Shown here one piece after another: positions 48,118-57,433 of a stretch of 64,000 bases of DNA. The stretch is from contig NZ_CP150274.1 of NCBI RefSeq assembly GCF_037977055.1, forward strand, positions 1,488,001 to 1,552,000. Reading direction: 5' to 3'. The notes below the pieces were generated by a model, which was given only the letters and a program-made list of their open reading frames with translations, did no database searches and was not told the origin of the DNA. Origin of the DNA: Paenibacillus sp. FSL K6-1096. GTDB lineage: Bacteria; Bacillota; Bacilli; Paenibacillales; Paenibacillaceae. A program made the position numbers and the translations under genes. The number at the start of each line of letters is the position of its first letter. Within the stretch, counting starts at the first letter, position 1.

Positions 48118-49248
48118 TCACGCCTCCCGCCCCGGTTCCGGCCCCAACGGTCCCACAGGCGCTGCCGGCTCCGGCTCCTCCCACCGCTTACGGACGAACA
48201 GCTCGTAGACCTTGGTCACGATGATCTTCAGGATCATGTAGACCGGGATAATAACCAGGATGCCGATAATGCCGCCGAAGTCGCCCCCGGCCAGGACCAG
48301 CAGGATGGTCGTGATCGGGTGGATGTCCATGCTTTTGCCGAAGATATAGGGGGCTACCAGGTTATCCTGAATCTGCTGCGCGACCAGCACGACCACAATC
48401 GACCAGATGGCCGTGGACGGCGACTCGATCAGGCCGAAGATGAAGATCGGCACCGTCGACAGAATCGCCCCGATGAACGGGATGAAATTCATGATGACCG
48501 CGATCAGGGTCAGGATTAACGCATACGGCAGGCCAATGATCAGGAACCCGAAATACATCAGGACGCCCAGCGCCAGATTCACCAGCACCCGGCCAACAAT
48601 GAAGCTGCTCAGCACCCCGTCGATCTCCGCTACTACCCCCGCGCCTTCTTCATGGTAACGCCTTGGAATGAAGCTCACCAGCCGGTTCCCGAACTTTCCG
48701 CCCTCCTTCAGCATGTAGAACAGCAGAATCGGGAACGTGAACAGCACAATGGCAAAGTTGGACACAAAAGAGAACAGTCCCGTCACATACCCCGTAGCCA
48801 GCGAGAAGCCCTTGTTTAAATACTCCATCAGCTGGCTGGCCGGATTCATATCCTCCGGGATCAGCTTCGACAGCAAATCGCTGTTCTCCAGCCGGTTCAG
48901 CTGGTCGCCTACCGCCCGGAGCACACCCGGCATATTATTGATCAGATGCACCAGCTGGTCCCTCAAGGAAGGCCAGACGCCCACCGTGAATCCAAACAGC
49001 AGCACCGCAAAGACCAGATAGACCAGCAGAATAGCCAGTGTCCGGTTCAGCTTGCGGGAGGCCAGGTAGTCGATCAGCGGCCGCAGCAGATAATAGAAGA
49101 ACACCGCCAGCATTAACGGGACAATCACTACATTAAATAACGAAATCACCGGAGTAAAAATAAAATTCACCAGTGTGCCGACATAGATAATGCCCAGCAC
49201 CAGCAGCACGGCGATGCAGATACGGATGAACAGATTCAGTTTGGCCAT
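48118..49248 (-). CDS. AI-2E transporter family membrane protein
   Basis: The 376-residue protein has two N-terminal helices, an amphipathic middle region (~100-150) and five to six C-terminal helices. These include GVLMYFGFLIIGLPYALIL, IPFIGAILSTVPIF and QQIQDNLVAPYIFGKSMDIH, the signature loop of this permease family (formerly UPF0118). Members export signals or ions or act as Na/H antiporters, so the substrate is open. GGGAG lies 6 nt before the ATG. It stands alone. Confidence 0.9.
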   Translation of the reverse strand: MAKLNLFIRICIAVLLVLGIIYVGTLVNFIFTPVISLFNVVIVPLMLAVFFYYLLRPLIDYLASRKLNRTLAILLVYLVFAVLLFGFTVGVWPSLRDQLVHLINNMPGVLRAVGDQLNRLENSDLLSKLIPEDMNPASQLMEYLNKGFSLATGYVTGLFSFVSNFAIVLFTFPILLFYMLKEGGKFGNRLVSFIPRRYHEEGAGVVAEIDGVLSSFIVGRVLVNLALGVLMYFGFLIIGLPYALILTLIAVIMNFIPFIGAILSTVPIFIFGLIESPSTAIWSIVVVLVAQQIQDNLVAPYIFGKSMDIHPITTILLVLAGGDFGGIIGILVIIPVYMILKIIVTKVYELFVRKRWEEPEPAAPVGPLGPEPGREA

Positions 49249-49425
49249 AATCGACTCCCGTTTTTATATTTTGTGTGGTCAACCTGTTCTCATAAATATA
49301 GTCACTCAATCTTAATTCAGACTAAACCCGGCCTAAAGATAAGCTAAAGATTTTGTCTTCTGCCCTGCTTTCTATTAAAATGGTGGGCATAAGCGGTGAA
49401 ATACGGCAAGCTATGGAGTGAACCT

Positions 49426-50097
49426 ATGATTACGATCCTTGTGGTAGAAGATGAGAAGCATATCAGGAAGCTGATGAATGCTGTTCTGCAGCGCGAAGGC
49501 TATGAAGTGGTCACCGCCGGAAATGGTATCGAGGCCCTGGAGATACTGGAGGTCCGGCATATCGATCTGATTATTCTTGATATTATGATGCCGGAGATGG
49601 ACGGGTATGCGTTCGCTGAAGAGCTTAAGGAGGCCGGCAGCCGGATTCCCCTGCTTATGGTGACGGCCAAGCTGCTCCCTGAGGATAAAAAGAAGGGCTT
49701 CCGGCTCGGAACCGACGATTACATGACCAAGCCTGTCGATACCGAGGAGATGCTGCTGCGGATTCAGGCACTGCTCCGCCGTTCGCAGATCGCGAGCGCC
49801 CGCAAGCTGGTGATCGGCCAGGTTCAGTTGGATTATGACACGTTAACTGTGACCCGGGACGGGGAGAAGCAGACGCTGCCGCAGAAGGAATTCTACCTGC
49901 TCTATAAGCTGTTATCCTACCCGGAGCGGATCTTCACCCGCATCCAGCTCATGGACGAAATCTGGGGAATGGACAGCGAGTCTACGGATACGACGGTGAA
50001 TGTACATATCAACCGCCTGCGCAAGCGGTTCGATACGTATCCTGAGTTCGAGCTGGTCTCTGTCCGGGGACTCGGCTATAAGGCGGTGCGGACATGA
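49426..50097 (+). CDS. OmpR-family response regulator
   Basis: The receiver has EDE at 8-10, phospho-acceptor D52 in ILDIMMPEMDG and the conserved Lys in DYMTKPVD. The C-terminal winged helix includes LPQKEFYLLYKLLSYPERIFTR (given here as LPQKEFYLL) and TVNVHINRLRKR. ATG 49426 has GGAGTG upstream; the frame extends 10 codons further. The stop overlaps the kinase start by 4 bp. Confidence 0.92.
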   Translation: MITILVVEDEKHIRKLMNAVLQREGYEVVTAGNGIEALEILEVRHIDLIILDIMMPEMDGYAFAEELKEAGSRIPLLMVTAKLLPEDKKKGFRLGTDDYMTKPVDTEEMLLRIQALLRRSQIASARKLVIGQVQLDYDTLTVTRDGEKQTLPQKEFYLLYKLLSYPERIFTRIQLMDEIWGMDSESTDTTVNVHINRLRKRFDTYPEFELVSVRGLGYKAVRT

Positions 50098-51167
50098 TCA
50101 GGAAGCTGAGAGAGCGGGTCGGGAACTCGCTGTATTTTTCTGTCGGTGTATTTATCATCTTCCTCTATATTGTGCTGACCACCGGAGTTTTGCTCTATCT
50201 GTTAACCGTCTTTGGAGTGCTGAATATCGCGGTATTCGAGGACATCCGAATGCTGACCCTCATAATCCTGATTGCCTGCCTGATCGTCGGCACCGTCGCC
50301 TCGCTCTTCGCCAGCCGTCAAATGCTGAAAACGTTGCGCAGCTTCATTGACGCGACGCAGCGGCTGGCAGCAGGTGATTTCACTACCCGCCTGGAGCTGA
50401 AGAAACCGCCGGAGTTCAAGATCCTCTCCGCCAACTTCAACCGGATGGCCGAAGAGCTGGGCGGTATTGAGCTGCTGCGGACGGACTTCGTGAACAACTT
50501 CTCGCATGAGTTCCGCACCCCGATTGTGTCGATCAAGGGCTTCGCGGAGATTCTTAAGGATGACGCCCTAAGCAAGAAAGAACGGGATGAATATCTGGAT
50601 ATTATCATTGAGGAATCCACCCGCCTCGCCTCACTGGCTACGAACGTTCTGAATATGTCCAAGGTCGAGGCCCAGAGGATCCTGACCGACCGTGAGTCCT
50701 TCAATGCCGGAGAGCAGCTCCGCCAGTGTATTCTGCTGCTGCATTCCAGAATTGAACAGAAGCAGCTCTCTCTGCAAGCCAATATCAAGGATTATACGTT
50801 ATACGGGAACAAGGAGCTGCTGAATCAGGTGTGGCTCAATCTGCTGGACAACGCGATCAAGTTCACCCCTGAACAGGGAGAGATTGGGGTGTCTATGACG
50901 CCAATAGGGGATGACATTGAATTCAAGTTTCAGGACAGCGGGGCAGGCATCAGCCCGGCCGCTCTGCCCCGGATCTTCGACAAGTTCTACCAGCAGGACG
51001 CTTCGCATACGGCTTCCGGGAACGGATTGGGGCTGTCCATTGTCCGCAAAATCACAGAGCTGCACGGCGGGAGCATCCGCTGTGACAGTGTTCCCGGTCA
51101 GGGTACCACCTTCACGCTGCTGCTCCCCGCTTCCGCGAAGCACCCGTCCGCATCGGTCAGCCGATAG
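50094..51167 (+). CDS. Membrane sensor histidine kinase
   Basis: The 357-residue kinase has two helices (~13-40 and ~52-72) with almost no extracellular loop, so it probably senses within the membrane. HAMP follows, then HisKA with H138 in NNFSHEFRTP, and HATPase with LLDNAIKFT, DSGAGI and GNGLGLSIV. It is translationally coupled to the response regulator. Such short-loop kinases often detect cell-envelope stress and control nearby ABC exporters; an ABC exporter pair lies 1.2 kb downstream, but the link is inference. Its 3' end overlaps the convergent SUFU gene by 11 bp. Confidence 0.92.
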   Translation: MIRKLRERVGNSLYFSVGVFIIFLYIVLTTGVLLYLLTVFGVLNIAVFEDIRMLTLIILIACLIVGTVASLFASRQMLKTLRSFIDATQRLAAGDFTTRLELKKPPEFKILSANFNRMAEELGGIELLRTDFVNNFSHEFRTPIVSIKGFAEILKDDALSKKERDEYLDIIIEESTRLASLATNVLNMSKVEAQRILTDRESFNAGEQLRQCILLLHSRIEQKQLSLQANIKDYTLYGNKELLNQVWLNLLDNAIKFTPEQGEIGVSMTPIGDDIEFKFQDSGAGISPAALPRIFDKFYQQDASHTASGNGLGLSIVRKITELHGGSIRCDSVPGQGTTFTLLLPASAKHPSASVSR

Positions 51168-52218
51168 TCTCGACGACATTGCCCTCCTGGTCCTTGATGT
51201 ACGTCTTGCGGATCTGCACCTTCAGGTCTTTGGCGGCGGACAGCCGGAATTCGCCCTCCTTGGGCTGGAGCTTCGTCTCCAGCTCCAGGACCGCCTCGTC
51301 TGTGAGGCCGATGCTGACAAATTCCGGGTTAACCACACTCTCATTCTGCGGTCTTGGCTCCAGCATCACCTGCAGCTTCTTGCTGGTCAGCGTCAGCGGC
51401 GCGCCCTTCAGCAGACGGCCGCGCAGCAGCTTGGCAATGACCGGCGCCTGCCGCGCACCGATGGTCAGGACTGCCGGGGCAGAGCCCAGCAGCCGGTTTT
51501 TGGCAGGCTCATAGCCTAATTCATCCACATACAGCATCCCTGTCTTGGAGCCGTCACGCGTTATCCCCTGGCGCACCGCCTCCTGGATGGCCGGCAGCCG
51601 GAGCAGCGAATCCCGGGCAAGATCGGTAATACAGTAAGGAAGTACATCCTGGCTGGCCGCAAGGAAGGCGTTGGTATTCCAGGTCATCATCGCCTCCAGC
51701 TCCTCTGCGGTGATTCCCACCATCTGTAAGAATTCTACCCGGCCGTTAGGCGTATCAATGGCTGGGAGCTCCGGGTCATCGGTGAAGGCCAGCGCTGTCA
51801 GCTGCGTGTCCGCCCCCAGGCAGATGGGACCATTCGCATCCAGATGATGGCCTGAGGCGAAGATGTTGCCGCTGGAGAATACATATCTGGCCATGTTCTG
51901 CAGCAGATTGATCGCCCACGCAGGAGGCTCCTGCTCGCCGTGACTGCGCGCCAGCCGGAAGGTCAGCTCGAAGCCGTAGCCGCTGTATTCAGGGTCCTCG
52001 GACTCCTTGTCGAACAGCTCAGAGAAGCCAAAGGTCACGAAGTGCCAATGCGGATAAGGCCGCTCGGCTTCGTACGCGCTGATTCCGTTCAGCGGGTCAT
52101 TGCCCCCCAGCGAATACGGCAGCATAGCCGCATAATGCTTCGGCTTCTGTTCCCCGTACAATCTTGTCATCTGTTCCTCTATGGCATCCCAGCCGACCGC
52201 TTCCACTTCTTCGCTCAT
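51157..52218 (-). CDS. Suppressor-of-fused (SUFU) domain protein
   Basis: The 353-residue cytosolic protein has a bacterial SUFU-like domain in its first ~190 residues (HYAAMLPYSLGGNDPLNGIS, PHWHFVTFGFSELFDKE, YGFELTFRL). A C-terminal region of ~160 residues is of unknown function. ATG 52218 is chosen because GGAGGG lies 5 nt upstream; the open frame extends to 52317 without a ribosome site. Bacterial SUFU proteins are often immunity proteins of toxin systems, but no toxin is seen here. The true role is unknown. Confidence 0.82.
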   Translation of the reverse strand: MSEEVEAVGWDAIEEQMTRLYGEQKPKHYAAMLPYSLGGNDPLNGISAYEAERPYPHWHFVTFGFSELFDKESEDPEYSGYGFELTFRLARSHGEQEPPAWAINLLQNMARYVFSSGNIFASGHHLDANGPICLGADTQLTALAFTDDPELPAIDTPNGRVEFLQMVGITAEELEAMMTWNTNAFLAASQDVLPYCITDLARDSLLRLPAIQEAVRQGITRDGSKTGMLYVDELGYEPAKNRLLGSAPAVLTIGARQAPVIAKLLRGRLLKGAPLTLTSKKLQVMLEPRPQNESVVNPEFVSIGLTDEAVLELETKLQPKEGEFRLSAAKDLKVQIRKTYIKDQEGNVVETIG

Positions 52219-52382
52219 TTGGTTCCCTCCGGTATCTAATTTATGTACTTCTGGTAAATCATGCTGTATAAATCTCCAGTTCATTACCCGGAATTCCGTA
52301 TTTATAACCAGCCGCAAAGTTAATGTTCAGTTTATCATTCTCCCTTACGATTACAGCAACCTAAAGTAAAGGAGTCATTCTT

Positions 52383-54140
52383 ATGCTGAGAATACTGAAG
52401 AATCTGGAGCGCGGAGAATGGTTCTTGTTCGCCATCAGCTTACTGTTTATTAGCGCGCAGGTGTGGCTGGATCTGGAGCTGCCCGGCTATATGAGCGAGA
52501 TTACCCGGCTGGTCCAGACCCCGGGCAGCGAGCTGCGGGAGATTCTGACCGCCGGAGGGTGGATGCTGTTATGCGCGCTCGGCAGCGTCGCCACTTCGAT
52601 CGTTGTGGCCGGGATTGCCGCCCGGATCGGCACTGGCTTGTCCGCAAGACTGCGGGCGAAATTGTTCGACAAGGTGCAGTCCTTCTCGCTGGAGGAGATC
52701 AGCAGCTTCTCCACGCCCAGCCTGATTACCCGCTCCACAAATGATATTACCCAGGTGCAGATGCTAATTGTCATCGGCCTGCAGATGCTGGTCAAGGCCC
52801 CTATCCTTGCCGTATGGGCGCTCCTCAAGATTACGGGGAAAAGCTGGCAATGGTCGCTCGCTACAGGCGTCTCGGTTGGCTTGCTGGTCTTGATCGTCTC
52901 TGTAGCCATTGCGCTGGCGCTGCCTAAATTCACCAGGCTGCAGAAGCTGACCGACAACCTGAACCGGGCCTCCAGAGAGAATCTGACCGGCCTTCAGGTG
53001 ATCCGGGCTTACAATGCCGAGCAGTACCAGGAAGGCAAGTTCGCTGCTGTGAACGACGAGGTGACCCGCACCAATCTGTTCGCGAACAATGTCTTGACCA
53101 CTCTGATGCCAAGTATCTCGCTGATCATGAGCGGACTCAGCCTCTCGATCTATTGGATTGGAGCCTTGCTTATCCAGTCCGCTGATGTTCCTGCCCGGCT
53201 GGGATTATTCTCGGATATGATCGTGTTCTCATCGTATGCGATGCAGGTGGTGATGGCTTTTATGATGCTGATTGTGATCTTCATTCTGCTGCCCCGGGCC
53301 CAGGTATCGGCCGTACGCATCCAGGAAGTGCTGGAGACGGCTCCCCGCCTGAAGAACGGAGCGGTTACCCGCTTCCCTGCGGACAGTGAGACGGTGCTGG
53401 AGTTCAGGGACGTCAGCTTTAAGTACCCCGATGCGGAGGAGGAGGTGCTTGATAACATCAGCTTCACGGTGAAGCGCGGGGAGACGGTGGCTTTTATCGG
53501 GTCAACAGGCTGCGGCAAAAGCACTCTCCTCAACCTCATCCCCCGCTTCTACGATGCTACCGGAGGCGAGGTGCTGGTCAAAGGGCTTAATGTCAAGGAA
53601 TATGACCAGCAGGTGCTGCGCAGCATCATGGGGTATGTCTCCCAGAAGGCAGTGCTGTTTGGCGGGACGGTTGCGTCTAATATTGCATTTGGCGGGAAGG
53701 GCTCCGGCGAGATCCTCAGCTCCGATGTTACTGATGCAGCTTACACCTCGCAAGCCTCAGAGTTCGTGGACAAGCTGGAGGGCGGCTATGATGCTCATAT
53801 CGCGCAGGGCGGCTCCAATCTGTCCGGGGGACAGAAGCAGCGTTTGTCGATTGCCAGAGCGATTGCCCGGCGGCCGGAGCTGCTCATCTTCGACGATTCG
53901 TTCTCGGCGCTGGACTACAAGACGGACCGCAAGCTGCGCAGCGAGCTGAAGAAGGATGCCCGAAGCGCGACGAAGCTGATCGTGGCCCAGCGCATCGGGA
54001 CGATCAAGGACGCCGACACGATCATTGTGCTTGAAGCCGGACGGATGGCCGGGAAGGGCACCCATGACGAATTGATGCAGACCTGCGCAGTCTATCAGGA
54101 GATTGCTTATTCCCAGCTGACGAAGGAGGAGCTTGCCTAA
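52383..54140 (+). CDS. ABC exporter half, degenerate ATPase site subunit
   Basis: The 585-residue protein has a six-helix type IV exporter domain (~1-310) fused to an ATPase. Walker A is GSTGCGKST and the signature is canonical (LSGGQKQR). Walker B, however, is LLIFDDSFSALD, with Asp in place of the catalytic Glu, and the switch His is Gln (IVAQRIG). This matches the degenerate-site partner of heterodimeric exporters such as TM287/288. The stop TAA overlaps the ATG of the partner gene by 1 bp, so subunits should be made in equal amounts. AAAGGAG precedes the start. Confidence 0.92.
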   Translation: MLRILKNLERGEWFLFAISLLFISAQVWLDLELPGYMSEITRLVQTPGSELREILTAGGWMLLCALGSVATSIVVAGIAARIGTGLSARLRAKLFDKVQSFSLEEISSFSTPSLITRSTNDITQVQMLIVIGLQMLVKAPILAVWALLKITGKSWQWSLATGVSVGLLVLIVSVAIALALPKFTRLQKLTDNLNRASRENLTGLQVIRAYNAEQYQEGKFAAVNDEVTRTNLFANNVLTTLMPSISLIMSGLSLSIYWIGALLIQSADVPARLGLFSDMIVFSSYAMQVVMAFMMLIVIFILLPRAQVSAVRIQEVLETAPRLKNGAVTRFPADSETVLEFRDVSFKYPDAEEEVLDNISFTVKRGETVAFIGSTGCGKSTLLNLIPRFYDATGGEVLVKGLNVKEYDQQVLRSIMGYVSQKAVLFGGTVASNIAFGGKGSGEILSSDVTDAAYTSQASEFVDKLEGGYDAHIAQGGSNLSGGQKQRLSIARAIARRPELLIFDDSFSALDYKTDRKLRSELKKDARSATKLIVAQRIGTIKDADTIIVLEAGRMAGKGTHDELMQTCAVYQEIAYSQLTKEELA

Positions 54141-55900
54141 TGCGAACCAAGAATACAGGACAGAACACCTGGAGCAAGCTGCTCCGCTACAGCCGCAGAT
54201 ATGTTCCGGTCATCGCGATTGCTCTGCTGAGCGCGGCAGCCGGAACAGTGCTGACACTGCTCGGCCCGGAGATGCTGGCGGACATTACCGACAAGATTAC
54301 GGCCGGCCTCGCGGGCGCGATTGATATGAAGGGTATCGCAGCCATTGGCCTTACCCTTGCCGTGATCTATGGCATCAGCTGGGTATTGTCGCTCACGGAG
54401 GGGCTGATTATGTCGTATGTGACCCAGAAGGTCTCGAAGGGGTTACGGACTGATCTCGCGCACAAAATGAACCGCCTCCCCCTCTCCTACTACAACAAAT
54501 CCGCTACAGGGGACATCCTCTCCCGGGTGACGAATGATGTGGACAGCATCGGGCAAGCGATGAACCAGAGTGTGGCGATGATCGTGACTGCCGCAGCCAT
54601 GTTCACCGGCTCGATGATTCTGATGCTGCGCACGAATGTTGTAATGACTCTTACCGCTGTCGCGGCGACCCTCATCGGCTTTGCCCTGATTACGGTGATT
54701 ATGAAGCAATCGCAGAAGTATTTTGCCGGGCAGCAGGAATACCTGGGCAAAATCAACGGTCATGTCGAGGAGGTCTACACCGGACACCAGGTGGTCAAGG
54801 CCTATAACGGTGAAGCGCAGATGCGCAGCACCTTCCAGGAATTGAACCAGGGGCTGAAGAGAAGCGCGTTCAAGGCCCAATTCCTCTCCGGGCTGATGCC
54901 GCCGCTGATGGACTTCATCGGGAATCTCGGCTTCGTCGCCGTCTGTATCGTTGGTGCAGTGCTGACGCTGAAGGGCACCATCTCCTTCGGCGTGATCGTT
55001 GCCTTCATTATGTATGTGCGTTATTTCACCCAGCCGTTGTCGCAGATCGCCCAGGCTGCGCAGAATCTGCAGCTGGCCTCCGCCGCCGGAGGACGCGTAT
55101 TTGAATTTCTGGAGGAGGCGGAAATGGCCGATGAGAGCGGCAAAACGCAGAAGCTGCCTGCTGCCCAGGGCAGGGTGCGGTTCGATAGGGTGAAGTTCGC
55201 TTATGAGGGGTCGGAGAAGCTGGTGATCAAGGACTTCTCGGCTGAAGTGGCGCCCGGGCAAAAGGTTGCCATCGTCGGTCCAACCGGAGCAGGTAAAACC
55301 ACGCTTGTGAATCTGCTCACCCGGTTCAACGAGCTGACCGGCGGGGAGATCTATATTGATGATGTCCCGGTCAGCAGCCTGACCAGAGAGAATATTCATG
55401 ACCAGTTCTGCATGGTGCTGCAGGATACCTGGCTGTTCGAGGGCACCATCCGCGAGAATCTGGTCTATAATCAGCCGGATATTACGGACAGCAAGCTGGA
55501 GGAAGCGTGCAAGGCTGTGGGCCTGCACCACTTCATTCAGACCTTAAGCGGCGGGTACGACACTATTCTGGACGATAAGGTCAATCTGTCAGCCGGACAA
55601 AAGCAGCAGCTCACCATCGCCCGCGCCATGCTGAAGGATGCGCCGATGCTCATTCTGGACGAAGCCACCAGCTCCGTGGATACGCGGACCGAGCTCTTAA
55701 TTCAGCAGGCCATGGATCAGTTAATGGAAGGCCGGACCTCCTTCGTCATCGCCCACCGGCTGTCCACGATCAAGAACGCCGATGTAATCCTTGTCCTGAA
55801 GGACGGCGACATCCTGGAGAGCGGCAATCATGCGGAGCTGCTGGCGAAGAACGGCTTCTATGCCGAGCTGTATAACAGCCAGTTTGAGCAGGCTTCCTGA
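54140..55900 (+). CDS. ABC exporter half, catalytic subunit
   Basis: The 586-residue partner has a six-helix exporter domain with the RVTNDVDSIGQAMNQ coupling region. Its ATPase has Walker A GPTGAGKTT, intact Walker B LILDEATSSVD and switch His in FVIAHRLSTI. Its own signature is altered to LSAGQKQQ. That signature faces the degenerate Walker site of the partner, so one composite ATP site should hydrolyse and the other only bind. Multidrug or lipid export is typical; the substrate is unknown. Confidence 0.93.
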   Translation: MRTKNTGQNTWSKLLRYSRRYVPVIAIALLSAAAGTVLTLLGPEMLADITDKITAGLAGAIDMKGIAAIGLTLAVIYGISWVLSLTEGLIMSYVTQKVSKGLRTDLAHKMNRLPLSYYNKSATGDILSRVTNDVDSIGQAMNQSVAMIVTAAAMFTGSMILMLRTNVVMTLTAVAATLIGFALITVIMKQSQKYFAGQQEYLGKINGHVEEVYTGHQVVKAYNGEAQMRSTFQELNQGLKRSAFKAQFLSGLMPPLMDFIGNLGFVAVCIVGAVLTLKGTISFGVIVAFIMYVRYFTQPLSQIAQAAQNLQLASAAGGRVFEFLEEAEMADESGKTQKLPAAQGRVRFDRVKFAYEGSEKLVIKDFSAEVAPGQKVAIVGPTGAGKTTLVNLLTRFNELTGGEIYIDDVPVSSLTRENIHDQFCMVLQDTWLFEGTIRENLVYNQPDITDSKLEEACKAVGLHHFIQTLSGGYDTILDDKVNLSAGQKQQLTIARAMLKDAPMLILDEATSSVDTRTELLIQQAMDQLMEGRTSFVIAHRLSTIKNADVILVLKDGDILESGNHAELLAKNGFYAELYNSQFEQAS

Positions 55901-55926
55901 GCAGGAAGCGGGGACAACCTGGTCCA

Positions 55927-55960
55927 AAAAAGGCAGGCTCATCCGTGAGCCTGCCTTAAG
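55927..55960. terminator. Bidirectional terminator
   Basis: AAGGCAGGCTCA-TCCG-TGAGCCTGCCTT is a perfect 12-bp stem between the convergent exporter and malic enzyme genes, with an A-run on the left. Confidence 0.88.
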
Positions 55961-55985
55961 TGTTTCTATAGTATCTGTGTCTGTA

Positions 55986-57170
55986 TCAGTTAATGCCGAC
56001 CATCAGGTTTTTGCGGGCTACGCCACTCTTGAATGCAGCCTCGGCTACAGCCATGCGGATTCTCTCCACCACACGCGGATCGAAGGCATCAGGAATGATA
56101 TAATTCTCATGCAGATCGGCCGGGTCAATCACGGAGGAAATGGCCTCTGCCGCCGCCAGCTTCATATCATCGTTGATATCGGTGGCTTCGCAATCCAGCG
56201 CCCCTCTGAAGATGCCCGGGAAGCACAGCACATTGTTAATCTGGTTCGGGAAGTCGGAGCGGCCGGTTGCCATCACTCTCACATGCGGCGCGGCAATCAC
56301 GGGATCAATCTCCGGGGTCGGATTCGCCATGGCGAACACAATCGGGTCTTTGGCCATGTTCAGCACATCTTCCAGCTTCAGCACATCCGGTGCGGAGACT
56401 CCGATGAAGACATCCGCGCCTTTAATGACATCGGACAGAGCGCCGGTTTCCAGATTAGGATTGGTGATCTGGGCATATTCGCTCCAGTGGCTGCGCTCAT
56501 AATCCGTCTGCCGGTTGATCGCGCCTTCCCGGTCCACGCCGATCAGGTTCACGGCTCCGGCGTGAAGCAGCATTTTGGAGACAGAGATTCCAGCAGCCCC
56601 GATACCATTGACTACAATCTTGACATCCTTGATATCCTTGCCGCAGACCTTCAGCGCGTTCAGCAGTCCGGCCGTGACCACAATCGCCGTCCCGTGCTGG
56701 TCATCATGGAATACCGGAATATCCAGCTCCGCTCTCAGCCGGCTCTCGATCTCGAAGCAGCGCGGGGAGGAGATGTCCTCCAGGTTAATGCCGCCGAAGG
56801 TCGGAGCCAGCGCCTTAACAATCGCAATAATCTCTTCAGTGCTCTTGGTATCCAGGCAGATCGGCACAGCGTCCACATCTGCGAACTGCTTGAATAATGC
56901 TGCCTTGCCTTCCATTACCGGCATGGCCGCCTTCGGACCAATGTCACCAAGACCCAATACAGCGGTTCCGTCCGATACGACAGCTACGGTGTTCTTCTTG
57001 GTCGTAAGCTCATAGGCCTGATTCTGATCCTGGGCAATCGCCTGGCAAACCTTCGCTACTCCCGGAGTATATACCTTGGACAGGTCCTCTTTGGACCGGA
57101 TCGGATTCTTCAGGGTTGTTTCCAGCTTGCCGCCCTTGTGCAGCAGCATAATTTCTTCTAATAATTCCAT
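55986..57170 (-). CDS. Malic enzyme, short bacterial type
   Basis: The product decarboxylates malate to pyruvate with NAD(P). The 394 residues carry KVYTPGVAKVCQAI near the N terminus, the metal-binding region IPVFHDDQHGTAIV, the Rossmann segment VVNGIGAAGISVSKMLL and FAMANPTPEI. The length is close to that of YtsJ/MleA-type enzymes rather than the ~570-residue type. ATG 57170 is chosen because GGAGGAGAT lies just upstream; the frame extension to 57185 consists of that ribosome site itself. It lies downstream of the malate-type transporter, on the same strand. Confidence 0.93.
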   Translation of the reverse strand: MELLEEIMLLHKGGKLETTLKNPIRSKEDLSKVYTPGVAKVCQAIAQDQNQAYELTTKKNTVAVVSDGTAVLGLGDIGPKAAMPVMEGKAALFKQFADVDAVPICLDTKSTEEIIAIVKALAPTFGGINLEDISSPRCFEIESRLRAELDIPVFHDDQHGTAIVVTAGLLNALKVCGKDIKDVKIVVNGIGAAGISVSKMLLHAGAVNLIGVDREGAINRQTDYERSHWSEYAQITNPNLETGALSDVIKGADVFIGVSAPDVLKLEDVLNMAKDPIVFAMANPTPEIDPVIAAPHVRVMATGRSDFPNQINNVLCFPGIFRGALDCEATDINDDMKLAAAEAISSVIDPADLHENYIIPDAFDPRVVERIRMAVAEAAFKSGVARKNLMVGIN

Positions 57171-57433
57171 ACTAATCTCCTCCATTCAACTGGTTCACCG
57201 TTAGTTCCATATTACTCTGATTTTCCATTATATTTATCGAAGCTTCCCCGGCATCCGGAACCGTTCAAGATCCGTATGCAGCCCCGTCAACTCTGCGTTC
57301 ATATGCACCTGTAGTCATTCTCCGCGATAATGAACGGATTGGCAATACAAAAGCTGACATCTGCGAATTGTCCATGATTTAGACACGATTGAAGGCGATT
57401 TCATGCGAATGGGCTGCTGTTGGGACAGCCCGC

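Noticed and set aside
54443..55531. 362-residue minus-strand frame inside the second ABC exporter gene
   Set aside because: The sense strand encodes a textbook ABC protein; the antisense product has no domain features.
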